From Isochrysis galbana (taxonomy: Eukaryota > Haptophyta > Isochrysidales > Isochrysidaceae), in the NCBI GenBank assembly GCA_018136815.1, contig CM030945.1:780605-844604 (forward strand): a DNA stretch of 64,000 bases. The letters are read 5' to 3'. The notes below the pieces were generated by a model. It had not been told where the DNA came from, searched no databases, and saw only the letters and a list, made by a program, of their open reading frames with translations. Of the stretch, positions 22,735-32,629 are shown piece after piece (positions within the stretch are counted from its first letter, which is position 1; each line of letters starts with the position of its first letter). A program made the position numbers and the translations under genes.

Positions 22735-24379
22735 CCTTAATGTTCATGGGGCACTTCCCGTTTGGGAAGCGTTTGCAGAGCTCCGGGGCATCGGGGTTCA
22801 GGGCCTCTTGGATGGTCCTCTTCGGTGGCGCCGTGCGCTTACGTTCCTCACGCTCGAGGCGCGCGGCTTTCTCCTCTTCGCAGTAGCAGATGCGTAGGGG
22901 GGGGTGAAACGCTTGGGCGTACCCTTTATTGTATCCTTTGCACCCCTTTGGCCCCGCGTGGATGCTGAGGTTCTTGATGTCCCCGCCGAGCTCGCGGCAG
23001 TTTCGGACGGCGTACTCAATAGGATATGGGGCCCCGTCGATGGTGAGCAAGATTTTGCGCGGGAAGTCGAAGGAGGCGAACGAGCCTTGTTTTGGAGTCA
23101 CATATAGGTGGTACACCTCTTTTTTGCCTTGAGTCACTAGGACCCCCTCCTTTGTGAGGATCTTGGTGCGCTCCTGATTTCCTTGAACGAAAAAGAAGCC
23201 TTGGTTCTCGACCGCCTTGGCCAGCGTGCTGATGGTTATGAAGCTTTTTAATTCGAACTTGTAGTTCCGCACTACTAGGTGCGCCGCGGCGTCCTTGAAA
23301 GCGCTGGCTAGCGCCTTATTAGACGCTCGCGGTATCTCCTTGAATTTTTCGTCCAGCGTTTGGTACTTGACCGCAATTGGGCATGGGATGCCCGCGTTGC
23401 GAAAGTCCGCCACGTCTTTGAATTTCTCGCGGAACTGGTTGGCGCAGTCCGCCGTGACGAGGATCTCCCATGGGCCAGAGGCGCTCTTGGAGAGGAAGTC
23501 GGGCTCGAGGTCTACGCCCTCTAGCTTGTTGAGATGCGCTGCTATAGCGCCGAGGACCTCTTCGTCCTTGGTTTTGTGGCCGCGCTCGTAGGGTGTGAAG
23601 ACAATGATGATTTTTTGGTACGCTGGGAATTCTGCTTCCTCTTCTGGTTCTAGATCCTCGTCAAGTAAGGCCACCTGGGTAGCCGGGGTGGGGGGCGCGG
23701 TTAGTCTCTCAAAAGGCCTCGTCTCTATGGGGCCCAGGGGGTACGGTGTGGCCCTCTTGCCGGTGTCTCCTCTTTGGGTTGTTGGGTTGTTTGGGCCATC
23801 TGTTGGCCCTTGTTCGTATGCTTGTCTGTGTTGTTGGGTCTCTTGGGCTTCTGCCCTTCCAGCCTCTCGCGCGCTCGTGGCGTGCTCGCGGTCTCGCCTC
23901 CTCTTGGTGTTGGGGGGTCCCCCTCTCCTGACGTCTCCATTGGTGCTGATGTCTCCCTCCCTGGGGGTCAAGACTTGTTGCATGCCTGCTGCAACGGTTT
24001 GTTGCGACATTCCCCCAAGGGAGTCATGTCTAGAATGGCGCCGGTCCGGCCCCTCGTGCCGGAGCACGAGGGCGGTATCGCGGCTGTGTAGGGGCCAGGC
24101 CCGGGGGCCCTCCCTGATGGATCGTCCAGCTGGTGTGGTGTGACTGGGGAGGCTGTGGAGGGTGAGGTGTGTGTGCTGCATGCTGGCTGCTGCCAGCATG
24201 CAGGCTTTGGTCGCTCTGTTCTTGGTGATGCCGGGGCGCAGCCCGTTGGCTCCTGCGCCCACCTGGTCGGGCGGGTCGTCTTGACGCGGTCGCTTCGGCG
24301 ACATGGGGGTGTCCATGAGTGCTTCGTCTATCGCGGCGAGGGCGGCGGCAGCGAGTGCGGGAGGCGGCGCGCGCTCCAT
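22735..24379 (-). CDS. LINE A ORF1 protein, C-terminus lost
   Basis: About 548 residues from ATG 24379 to the junction. An N-terminal basic, Pro/Thr-rich and probably disordered half is followed by a folded region (from about residue 220) with FPAYQKIIIVFTPYERGHKT, ASGPWEILVTADCANQFREK and a helical segment, then CYCEEEKAARLEREERKR and a Cys pair CKRFPNGKCPMN that may start a CCCH finger. The block GVDLEPDFLSKSASGPWEI matches GVDPEPDFWARSIRGPWHI of LINE B ORF1, which defines the family. A nucleic-acid chaperone role is usual for ORF1 proteins; here it is inferred from position. The frame is cut by the inverted fragment. Confidence 0.7.
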
Positions 24380-24383
24380 GACC

Positions 24384-24401
24384 CTATCAGTTTACTGATA
24401 G
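24384..24401 (-). other. LINE A 5' terminal hairpin
   Basis: Sense strand CTATCAGT-AA-ACTGATAG: an 8-bp perfect stem with a 2-nt loop, five bases upstream of the ORF1 ATG (GGTCATGG). Counterparts stand at the same place before the other four LINE ORF1 starts, with different stem sequences. Confidence 0.75.
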
Positions 24402-24421
24402 TTCAAGACTTGGCTATAATA

Positions 24422-24545
24422 CATCATCTGAGCGTTAGTACCACTACTGCCACTAGCCCGGTACTGTCACGACACCACTCAGCGCACCTGCCCGCACGCC
24501 TTGAAGTGATGGCACAAGACACATACACATATGCATCCCTACAAA
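24422..24545 (-). mobile_element. F1 3'-end fragment
   Basis: In reverse orientation it matches the last about 125 bp of the F1 elements: GAGCGTTAGTACCACTACT, CACTAGCCCGGTACTGTCAC, CCGCACGCCTTGAAGTGATG and ACACATACACATATGCATCC. The LINE A insertion site lies in its 3' tail, so this fragment is older than LINE A. Confidence 0.75.
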
Positions 24546-25045
24546 TCTCCCAGCCTTATATTAGGTCCTGATATCATGATATTAGGTCCTCTAGACCTGA
24601 TACCTGATACTAAGGGCCGCAGACTACGTGACTATGCATCACAAGGGTAAACGCTAACATTAAAATTGACTTAAATTCGACGCAGGAATAAATGGGTTGA
24701 ACTAGGTTACCTAGGTTTAGAGGTTGAGGGCTGCTCTAAGACCTAGGGTTGCAAGACCGTGGGAGTTTGAGTCTAAGTCTAAATAACCGTGTTGCCTTGA
24801 TGGGCGAGCTTGCAGCTTGGGATAGTTGGATGGAGATGGTCGTCGATGAGCCTTGCTTGATGCTTGATTGAGGACGAGCTGGTTTCTGGTTTGTACGTTT
24901 TCGTTAGTGTCTGGTGTAGTGTAATACTACTAGTATAACACATTATAGTCTTAGCGTGCCTACCTGATATTAGGCTGATGTTAGGTCCTGATATCAGTCT
25001 AAGGTCTCCGATACATGACGGCCTTTGACCTGACGGCCCATCCGG
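24546..25045. other. AT-richer intergenic with short dispersed repeats
   Basis: No gene. GATATTAGGTCCT-type motifs recur at 24560-24610 and 24965-25000 (GGTCCTGATATCATGATATT contains a palindrome). The base composition is clearly lower in GC than the surroundings. Confidence 0.4.
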
Positions 25046-25361
25046 GCAATTGACGGAACGACACCTTCCCGAGCCTCTAGGGCCTGGGGCCCCCACGCCG
25101 CACCTGTCTGCCTGTCGGACAGGGGGGGGGGAGGGAAGGGTTGGAGCGATGGGCTGGCCACGACTGGCGCCAGGACCAGGACGCGCGAGGCAGGCAAGCC
25201 TGCCAGTGGGAGAGTGGGTCAGTAGGGCTGTCTGCTCATGGCAAGCCATCAGCCATCAGGCATGCCAGGAGCATGAGTGGTTCCTCCCCCATGGCAGGGG
25301 AGGAGTGGAGAGAGGGGCGGGCTCGTGCCCCCCCATGGGCGAACCAAGTATAAACTTAGTT
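25046..25361 (-). mobile_element. F2 short retroelement copy
   Basis: On the minus strand it starts AACTAAGTTTATACTTGGTT (25361-25342), then CGCCCATGGGGGGG and CCATGGGGGAGGAACCACTC, and runs through sequence shared with 63373-63100 (on +: CACCTGTCTGCCTGTCG, GGTTGGAGCGATGGGCTGG, GTGGGTCAGTAGGGC). No ORF is conserved. The 3' boundary and any TSD are not clear. The left edge contains CAATTGACGGAACGACACCT, which also occurs inverted near 32510. Confidence 0.65.
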
Positions 25362-25790
25362 CTCGCTGCGGGTGAAAAGGTCTGCTTCTGCAGAATGCTT
25401 TTGGGGTGGTACCAAATAAAGAAGCGGCAAGCGACCTTCCAGGGGTGAACTAAGTGTAAACTTAGTGAGGACTATAGTGTCCTGAAGGTGATTGAGCCTG
25501 GAATTGCCATCGAAAGATCTCAAGCAACAGGCCACCGCGACGTGTCGCACAAGCTGGGCCCTACTGAACGATTCAACACGCGATATCACTACACAACGTT
25601 GCATATTGCACGCCTCATCAGCACACACTAGGACCACCCAGCCTAGGGCCTCCTCGCACCAGTGCAGCCTTGTCGGCAACCATGCGTGGAGCAGTGCGAC
25701 ACGTAGCTACACTCGCGGTGCTGACAAAAGAACGGATGGGCAATCCAAGCCAAAGAGGGCTGTTGATCTTAGCCAAGGGCGAGGGGATCA
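25362..25790. other. Intergenic with a second hairpin; 3' region of cytosolic MDH
   Basis: The same type of palindrome is at 25446-25464 (AACTAAGTGTAAACTTAGT on +). The rest has no recognisable gene and should include the 3' UTR of the minus-strand MDH gene. Confidence 0.4.
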
Positions 25791-27267
25791 CTACTTTAGG
25801 AGCTCGTTGGCTAGAGCGAGCTCCTCAGCAAGCTCGGCACCAGTGGCATCCATCTTGCCGCGAGAGAAATCGTCGATCGCGAGGCCCTTCACGACCTCGT
25901 ATGATCCCGGCTTGCAGATCACGGGGAACGAGTAGAAGACGCCCGCGGGCACACCATACAAAGAACCTGAGTAAGGCCACATCATGCCATTTGCAAATGA
26001 GTCAAGGGTGTTGGAGTCGCCATTCGGCCGTGACGTGGGAGCAGTGCTGTGCAGGACTGGGCCGAGGTGATGCTTTGATCAAGCACACGAGGAGCAGCGC
26101 ACCATCCGAGAAGACAGCCATTGAGACGATGCGTCCATCTGAGCCTAGCGACCAGTCGCGAAGGTGGTCGCAGATGGCCTTGGCCGCCGAAGCCGCCGAA
26201 GAGAGCTTACGCGCCGCAATGATCGCGGCGCCGCGCTTCTGGATGGTGGTGAGGAACTCGCCCTCCAGGTAGGAATGGTCCAACTTGTCCATGATGCGCA
26301 CGCCGTCTTTGGTCTTGGCGTGGCGGACGTCGGGGTACTGCGTTGAGGAGTGGTTACCCCAGATAATGACTCCCTCGACCTGGTCGCACGGCACACCCAT
26401 CTTGCTTGCGGCAAGTGATTGGGCACGGTTGTGGTCAAGGCGCGTCAACGCCGAGATGTTCTCTTTGGGGATCTTCGGGGCAGCGGCTGAGAGGATGGCT
26501 GCGTTGGTGTTTGCGGGATTGCCCACGACAATGCACTTGACAGTGGGCTTGCCATGGTCGGAGAGCGCCTTGCCCTGCTCGTTGAAGATTCCCACGTTCT
26601 TTGCCATCACATCCTTGCGCTCCATTCCCTCCTTACGCGGGAAGGCGCCAAGGAACACCGCATAGTCGGCATCCTTGAAGGCGACGGCTGGATCATCCGT
26701 TGTGACCGTGCCAGCCAGGAGCGGGTAAGCCAGGTCCTCAAGCTCGAGCTTCACACCTGGGGTCAGGGGAGGTCCGGGACATAAGTTGCCTGTGTGGACG
26801 ATACTAGCCCGCCGCCTCGGATGAGGGCGCGAGTGGCTGCCTCGCACCCCCAAGCGCAGTCTGCGCGGGCGGAATGTCAAGCAGGTGGAGCTTAACCTGC
26901 GGAGAGGGGGGAGGGGAGAGGATTGGTCGAGTTGGTGCGGGGTTGGAGAGCGAGAAGAGGGAAGGGATTGTCCCTGTCTCCTCTCGTGCATTGCAACGCG
27001 CGCGCACCGGCTGGTCTGGGCCGAAGACGGAGCCGGAGGCTAGCGAGGGAAGGAGCGAGTAGGCAATCTGGCCGGCGCCGCCGGTCACAACGATGGTGAT
27101 GGGGTCCTGCGTGGAGAGAGAGGGGGGGGGTGGAGGGGAGGAGCGTGTATGTGTGTGGGGGGGGGGCATCTTCTGGCTGGAGCGCGCGGGAAGAGCTGGG
27201 GGGTAGGGGCAGAGCGAGGAGGAGAGCGGAGGAGGGGAGGGGAGGGGAGCGAGGGGCTCGCCTTCAT
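25791..27267 (-). CDS. Cytosolic-type malate dehydrogenase, 5 exons
   Basis: Interconverts malate and oxaloacetate with NAD(H) in the cytosol. Minus-strand exons 27267-27262, 27106-27008, 26896-26848, 26756-26103 and 25966-25791 join in phase to 327 residues, the usual length. Landmarks: nucleotide-binding [19 protein letters not shown], substrate loop [20 protein letters not shown], catalytic LTRLDHNRA and [14 protein letters not shown] with the active His. These are the cytosolic/NADP-MDH group, not the mitochondrial group found at 35818. Exon 1 is only ATG AAG and needs a GC donor (AAG|GCGAGC); this is inferred because it gives [12 protein letters not shown] and closes the frame, but another upstream exon is possible. 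No redox Cys extensions of chloroplast NADP-MDH are present. Confidence 0.85.
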
Positions 27268-28000
27268 CCTCGGCGGCGCGTCGTGAGTATGCGGGGAGGG
27301 GGAGAGTGGGAGGGGTGGGGGAAGTGGGGGGAGGAGGAGGAGGAGTGAGAGAGAGGGGGGAGGAAAGGAGAGAAGTGAGAGAGAGGGGGAGGGAAGTGAG
27401 TGAGGGCTGGAAGAAAGAAGGTGTGTGGTGTGGTGGGGGGCGGGGAGAGAGAGAGAGAGGAGAGAGAGAGGAGAGAGGAGAGGGGGAGAGGGCACGGCAT
27501 CCGATGGACGAACGAGAGGGAGCGAGACGGCTGCCCAAGAGATTAGAGTATGCCAGTGTAGTCCTCTCTCTCTCCCGCTCCGCCCTCGTGCTGCAGTTCC
27601 ACTTGTTCCGTTGGTTCTCATGGCTTTCTTTCCTCTGTGGTGGCGTTCTTTCTCATTACTCAGCCCTTTCTCCAGGAAGTCAACGTCGTCGATTTAGAGG
27701 AGAGAGGGGGGGGCGGGCGGGGGGGGGGGGACACCTGCAGCCGCCGGAGAGCCCGCGCGCCCTCTCCCTTCCCCCGCCCTCTCTCTCACGTATCTCTCTC
27801 TCCATACTCTATTTCTAGGTACTCTTCTGCCATCGCCTCCCTCCTCCGTCTCTCTCCCCCCCCCCCCCCCCCCCCCCCCCCCGCGCGGCGGACCCGAGCG
27901 TCATCACGGGGCTCATCAACCCGTCGGCCTCTTCCTTTCCCCTTGGCGCCCCCCCCCCCTTCTCCCTGCGGTAGTTAGTCATTCATGCACCTAAATAAAG
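27268..28000. repeat. Low-complexity GA/GGGA then CT tracts upstream of cytosolic MDH
   Basis: 27110-27500, starting inside MDH intron 1, is G- and GA-rich on + (CT on the MDH sense strand). 27550-27960 is CT-rich with a 30-bp C run near 27860. Probably the MDH promoter and leader. ORFs here encode only Pro/Ser or Arg/Gly repeats. Confidence 0.5.
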
Positions 28001-28450
28001 ACACCTCGCGCGCGACCGCCCTCACGCCCTCTCCTCGTCGGCAGACCCCCCAGAGCGATGTGCTCTATCGAAAAGAAAACGAGGTGTGCTACGGATGGCG
28101 ACATCGCGAGGCGCACCCGAGTAGCTGTAGCTGCACATAGCTGCAGCTGTACTCCTAGGGGTAGGGGCGGAGACAAACCGAACCTGAGGTTTATTCAGTC
28201 TCTTGGGGAGAGCTACTTTATGGGAGGTGGAGATGGTTTGCTTTAGTTGGTGGGTTGTCTCAATAGCAATAGCAATAGCAATAGCCCACCACAGCACCAC
28301 CACCACCACCACAAGCTAGAATGGAGGCTTGAGGCATGACTGCCAGAACCCTAGAAATCCATGGATTTTCTAGGACGTGGTCCAAGTTCCAAGTTTCTAG
28401 GAAGGATTTTTTTGTCCGTCAGGGGTCAAGGGTCAAGGGTCAATCAAGCG
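28001..28450. other. Intergenic, microsatellites only
   Basis: CAATAG repeats at 28260-28284, CAC repeats at 28294-28312 and GGGTCAA repeats at 28423-28442. No gene recognised. Confidence 0.45.
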
Positions 28451-28940
28451 ATCGATGCTAGGGCGCTTGCGCCGCTTGGCCTTGCGCCTTGCGCCTTGCG
28501 CCTTGGCACCTGGCACCGCCGTAGTGCCTCTCCCTCGCAGACCTCCCGCGTCCTCAGTCCTCTGTGGCCGCTCTGCAGCCTCTGCCACTGCCTACCTGAC
28601 GACCTGGGGAGCAGGGAGGGTCAGAGCGTTGAGCTGGCCACTCAGGGCTAGGACGCTAGGACGTGCGTTCCAGACCCGGTGCCCGGTGCCCGGCTGCCCG
28701 GCCCTAAGCCCTCAGGGAGGGTCTGAGCTGGTGTGACAAGGCCTCCCTCTCCCTACCTCCTGCCTGCTGCCAAAATGCAAACTGCCAAAGGCCAAAGAGC
28801 AGCGCAGGAGGCAGGAGGGTGGGCGGTTCCCTCCCCCCCTTAGCCCTCAGGCCTCAGGGCGGGCCGGGAGAAGGGGGAGAGGGGGAGGGAGCAGGGAGCG
28901 TACCCTCCACCATGCGAACCAACTTTAAAGTCAGTTGACT
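28451..28940 (-). mobile_element. Diverged F2-like short retroelement
   Basis: Read on minus from about 28935: AACTGACTTTAAAGTTGGTT, which folds as a 7-bp stem with two G-T pairs and loop TTAA, then CGCATGGTGG and a C-rich stretch with GGGAACCGCC, in the same order as in F2. The interior shares only short blocks with F2. A TTGCGCC minisatellite lies at 28466-28505. Confidence 0.45.
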
Positions 28941-29146
28941 GAAGATAACCGATAACCGAGGACTACGTACAGACTGCAAACTAGGATTAACACTAGATGT
29001 ACCTACTCTAGTAAAAATACACTACCGTGTGTTGGCTAGCTGGTGGCGTCCGTCTGTGGGAGGGCGGGAGGTGGCGGGAAGCGGGAGGGCGGCAGGACTC
29101 TTCTCTAACGTCGTGGCGAGGGGCGCTCTGCGGCGATCGCGGCCGG

Positions 29147-30898
29147 ATGGTGCGGCGGCGTCTGGCTCTAGGCATTGCTCTCGTAGTGCTTGGCCTCCTG
29201 CTTGCACGCTCGCGCTCGGCCGCTTTGTTGGCGGCGAGGCGAGCGCAAGAGGCTGGCAGTACCGCTCGAGCGCCGCCGCCGCCGCCGCCGCTCCTCCACA
29301 TGTGGCACGTGGCGGACTGGCATCTGAACCTGTGGCACGAGGTGCGGGGCGACGTGGTTGACATGTGCCGCTCTACCACGCCCGACTCTACTCGCTGGCC
29401 GCGTGCCGCCGGCCACTGGAACTGCGATCCGTCTCGCTCGCTGGCGGCCGCTGCCGTGCGCCGCATGGCAGCTCTCGACCCTGCGCCCGCTGCGATCCTG
29501 CTCGGTGGCGACAGCTTCGGCCACGTGCCGCCGGCGAAGGAGGCTCTCGACGCATTGCTCGCATCGCATCGAGCGATGCACAAGCTGCTGAGCGACGCTT
29601 TCCCGCAGGTGCCAATTTTGCCCGTGATTGGCAACCACGACACCTGGCCCTACTTCAGTACCGATGCCCGCGCTCAGCAAGAGCTGGCCCACATTTGGGG
29701 CCCGAGGCTGTCTTCGGAGGCGTCTATTTCCTTACGAGAGCGCGGCTACTACAGAGAGACGCTCCGCACGGACGGCAACGGGCAGCCGCTCCGCGAGCCG
29801 CTCGTCGTCATTTGTCTAGAGACGAATGCGCTGGCTTTGCCCGACACCGGCGTGGGAGGGGGCCACGATGATGGTGGAAAGATGAGCCCCGCGGCCAGAG
29901 AGCAGTTGCACTGGTTGGACGAGTCGCTCCTCTCTCTGCCCAACCACTCTGCGCTGATCTTCGGGCACATTGCCCCTGGCGCCTCCCACGTGGACTTCGA
30001 CTCGATGGCCGCGCTTGGGTGGGAGGGTGGCGGCCTCCGCGCGGAGGCGCAGGCCACGCTGTACGATCTGCTCCGAAGGCACCGGCACGTCATTATCGCC
30101 TTGCTATGTGGTCATTTGCACACGCCGAGCGTGCGCTTGCTGCCGCGGCCGAAAGAGCTCACGGGTGACATGCCCGTGGCGTATTTGAGCCCCTCACTTA
30201 CGATGCGCAATCCGACGCCCCATGAGGGGGCAGTCCGGCGGTATACGTTGCAGAGTACGGCAGGGGACTGGAAAGGGAGCATCGGTCAGCAAAGCAGTCG
30301 GACAGTCGGCAGCGAGCGAGACGTAGATGCGTTGGGGGCTGTCGGAGCCGTCGGTAGAGTTGGCCCTGGGGACGGAGTGCACAGCTCGCCCAACGGCGTA
30401 GCCGTCCGAACCTCACTCCTGCCGAGAGGAGGAGGCTACCATCTCCACGACATGCTCGACTTGGTGCTCGACATCTCAGCATTGTCAGCACACGGGTCTC
30501 GTGCGCCCTTCAAGCCTATGAAATCTCACTCTGCGCACACCTATCCAGGGCCGCCAGTCAAGGGCCAGCATGATGGCACTAACATCTCCGAGGAGCTCTC
30601 TTGGCGGTTGATTCCGTCGGTCCGTTCGTCTCTTGGACTCGCCGCGCTCAACGATAGAGCGTGGCGCACATGGGTGGACAGGTTGAGGCACGACGACGGC
30701 GCCTTTTGCGACTTCATGCCTGCACAGCGCTGTGCGGACGAGATTGAATCGGATTATGCAAAGTGCAAGGCAGCAGTAATATGCGCGATCAGCGAAGGCG
30801 AGCCTGGAGCGTACTCACGATGCCTCGCCGACGTGCGCCGTGCAGCCGTCGCGCCCGTCGCCTGCCAAGAGCTCAAGTCGAAGAGGTTGCCGCCATAG
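29147..30898 (+). CDS. Acid-sphingomyelinase-like metallophosphoesterase, secreted
   Basis: A 583-residue single-exon calcineurin-like phosphodiesterase of the acid sphingomyelinase-like type. Residues 1-25 (MVRRRLALGIALVVLGLLLA) are a signal peptide or anchor. All metal-binding motifs are present in order: VADWHLN (D-x-H), LGGDSFGH, VIGNHDTWPYF, the His in LIFGHIAPG, and CGHLH. Family members cleave phosphodiester bonds in sphingomyelin or nucleotides in lysosomes or outside the cell. The C-terminal 200 residues are Ser/Gly-rich and then hold several Cys (FCDFMPAQRCADE, AKCKAAVICAISE) like the C-terminal domain of this family. The ATG at 29147 was preferred to 29027 because it puts the hydrophobic stretch at the N-terminus. 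Confidence 0.82.
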   Translation: MVRRRLALGIALVVLGLLLARSRSAALLAARRAQEAGSTARAPPPPPPLLHMWHVADWHLNLWHEVRGDVVDMCRSTTPDSTRWPRAAGHWNCDPSRSLAAAAVRRMAALDPAPAAILLGGDSFGHVPPAKEALDALLASHRAMHKLLSDAFPQVPILPVIGNHDTWPYFSTDARAQQELAHIWGPRLSSEASISLRERGYYRETLRTDGNGQPLREPLVVICLETNALALPDTGVGGGHDDGGKMSPAAREQLHWLDESLLSLPNHSALIFGHIAPGASHVDFDSMAALGWEGGGLRAEAQATLYDLLRRHRHVIIALLCGHLHTPSVRLLPRPKELTGDMPVAYLSPSLTMRNPTPHEGAVRRYTLQSTAGDWKGSIGQQSSRTVGSERDVDALGAVGAVGRVGPGDGVHSSPNGVAVRTSLLPRGGGYHLHDMLDLVLDISALSAHGSRAPFKPMKSHSAHTYPGPPVKGQHDGTNISEELSWRLIPSVRSSLGLAALNDRAWRTWVDRLRHDDGAFCDFMPAQRCADEIESDYAKCKAAVICAISEGEPGAYSRCLADVRRAAVAPVACQELKSKRLPP

Positions 30899-32083
30899 CT
30901 TTTGCGAGTAGCAGAACAAGTCCGCTTTTTCTTTTTATGAATGGCACAAATCGGCCCCCCAGTGATTGTGCGCTAAATTGGCGCATCCATGACGACGCGG
31001 ACGAAGCCTCCCAAGGCCCTAGGGGTTCGGTGAGGTGCATCCATGTAGTACCATCCCCAAGCGGAAGGCATTGCTCAACAACAAAAGGACGTTCAACGAA
31101 AGAGAGAAATAGGGGAAGCCCGTGCGCTGAGCACCTCACAACTTTAGGGCGGTCCAACACCAACAATCTACGCTAGGGGGCCGCGGTTTTGGGACGCTAT
31201 GTTGCTGCTTCTCTAATCTTGTTTCTTTCAGCACTTTCTTACTTCTCCTCGCTCATACTTGTACGCGCGGATGCGACAAGGAGAGGCCACGTTCCCCCCC
31301 CCCCCACCTTTTGAATTTACAAGTCCAAGTCTCTACACGCGCGCGTTAGTCTTTTGCGGTCGCTCGCGCGCCCTTCTCGTTCAGAACTTCTCGCGCTTTC
31401 CACCCACTCGTTTCTCTCGTTCCGTGTTCCTTGCCCTCCGCGCCCATCAATTTCAAATGCCCGCCCCATCCTCTTTCTCCTCCTCTCTCCTAGAGGTGAG
31501 GGAGCCTGGGTGAAAAAAAAATCGCTGCATCATGGGGTCAGAATATTTTTTTCGCGGGACAGGGGGAAGTTTTCCCCTACCTCTCCCTCTCCCCCGCGCA
31601 ATCCGAAAGTGGGAGCGGAGCGATGGCGACCGACCCGCTGGGACAGGCCGACCTTCGCCGCGCTCCAGCGAGAGTGCGTCGGAGGTCAGCCCACCATTTT
31701 TGCTGGGGCTCGGACAAGATGGCCACGGGTGACCCGTCGGCGGTCTCACCGGTGTTTCGCGCCACCGCATTCGACCGTTTTTTCTTTTACCTGCCCACGC
31801 AGCATGGCTGCCAGCCCCACCACAGCACCCAACATGCCCCTTGTTGCGGGTAAAAGGGGGGGCCTTGTACATTTCCCCCCGCGCGACTCCCCCTCCGTCG
31901 CCGCGCCCCAGTCCCCTTTCTCCCCGTATATTCCCGTATCGGTCCGCCCCCCTCTCCTCTCCTCTCCCCGGCTCCCCCGCGGAAGCCCTCTCCCCTCTCT
32001 CCCCTCCCGTCTCTCCCCGAGTGCTTCCTTGAGTTTCCGGCCCCCTTTGTCTATTTCTTTCCCGCGCGATTCCCTTCCCGTCG
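30899..32083. other. Intergenic, no gene recognised
   Basis: 3' flank of the phosphoesterase, then C- and CT-rich sequence (31290-31330, 31860-32040). ORFs are compositional only. The stretch ends in pyrimidine-rich sequence with TATCTTCAG just before the next ORF, which could be an intron 3' end. Confidence 0.4.
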
Positions 32084-32106
32084 GTGCTCATCACCGCATA
32101 TCTTCA

Positions 32107-32387
32107 GGCCGGCCTGCGTAAGGTGCAACGTTGGGTGGCTGACGCCGAATTAGACGCCGAGCGTTTCGGCTCCTTGCGTCTTGCTGGAGAAGTATGGGCA
32201 CCGCCATACTCCAACGGCATATGGGCAAGCAGTGGCCCCATCCTTCTCCCGCTCACGGACGCAGTATCGGTGCGAATGGGTGGCGCAGCTGGCGTGGTGG
32301 AAATGGCCGCAAAGGTGCTTTCGAAGTGGTACCAAGCTGCCGAGCAGCGGAGCGTGACACCGGCCGAGATCGACTTGCAGGCACGGC
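32107..32387 (+). pseudogene. Unidentified coding fragment
   Basis: An open frame beginning QAGLRKVQRWVADAELDAER, continuing with FGSLRLAGEVWAPPYSNGIW and VVEMAAKVLSKWYQAAEQRS. Residue use is balanced and protein-like, unlike the surrounding repeats, and TATCTTCAG just upstream could be an acceptor. After about 32388 the + strand is the antisense of the LTR-related repeat, so any real gene is broken there. I do not recognise the family. Confidence 0.35.
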
Positions 32388-32514
32388 GAGGGAGATGGAA
32401 GGCGGGCAGGCGGGCTTGGGCGAGGGCGAGGACGGCGGCGAAAGCGACATCGAGCGAACGGCGAGACGGCGAGAGGCGAGGGTGAGTGAGAGGAGGGCTG
32501 TGTTGGCAAGGTGT
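32388..32514 (-). mobile_element. LTR-related segment, distal part
   Basis: The reverse complement matches 61917-62030 downstream of the LTR in the LINE B nest: CACAGCCCTCCTC, CACTCACCCTCGCCTCTCGCCG and CCGCCGTCCTCGCCCTCGC. In the 61-62 kb copy this follows directly on the segment that matches 33362-33440, so here the two parts are separated by the 841-bp insert 32515-33355. Confidence 0.6.
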
Positions 32515-32629
32515 CGTTCCGTCAATTGTGGGACATGAGTCGAATTGAGCGATCGAATGTCCACAGTTGTATACAGATACAGAGCGTTATTTTAAAATTA
32601 AATAGACTAGCGTAACATTCCCTGCTTTC

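Larger units (their letters stand above)
18105..24405 (-). mobile_element. LINE A, non-LTR retrotransposon with internal rearrangement
   Basis: Bounded by a 16-bp TSD. Sense is minus: 5' hairpin (24401-24384), ORF1 (24379 to about 22735), an inverted ORF1 fragment of another subfamily (about 22730-22104), the reverse transcriptase ORF2 (22102 to about 18430, interrupted by an F1 insertion at 21095-22014), then a 3' UTR ending TCAGATGTTTTTTATTATTAT. ORF1 and RT are not contiguous and no apurinic-type endonuclease domain is visible, so the copy is defective. Its 3' end closely resembles the 3' end of the F1 elements. Confidence 0.8.

Noticed and set aside
22133..22897. A 254-codon host gene on the plus strand inside LINE A
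   Set aside because: Its first 200 residues are LINE B-type ORF1, and the rest reads the antisense of LINE A ORF1.
18105..24405. LINE A as an intact, active element
   Set aside because: RT is interrupted by F1, the endonuclease region is not present and ORF1 lacks its end.
25040..25070. Possible rRNA gene fragment
   Set aside because: Only about eleven bases match the universal 18S segment; flanks show no rRNA similarity.
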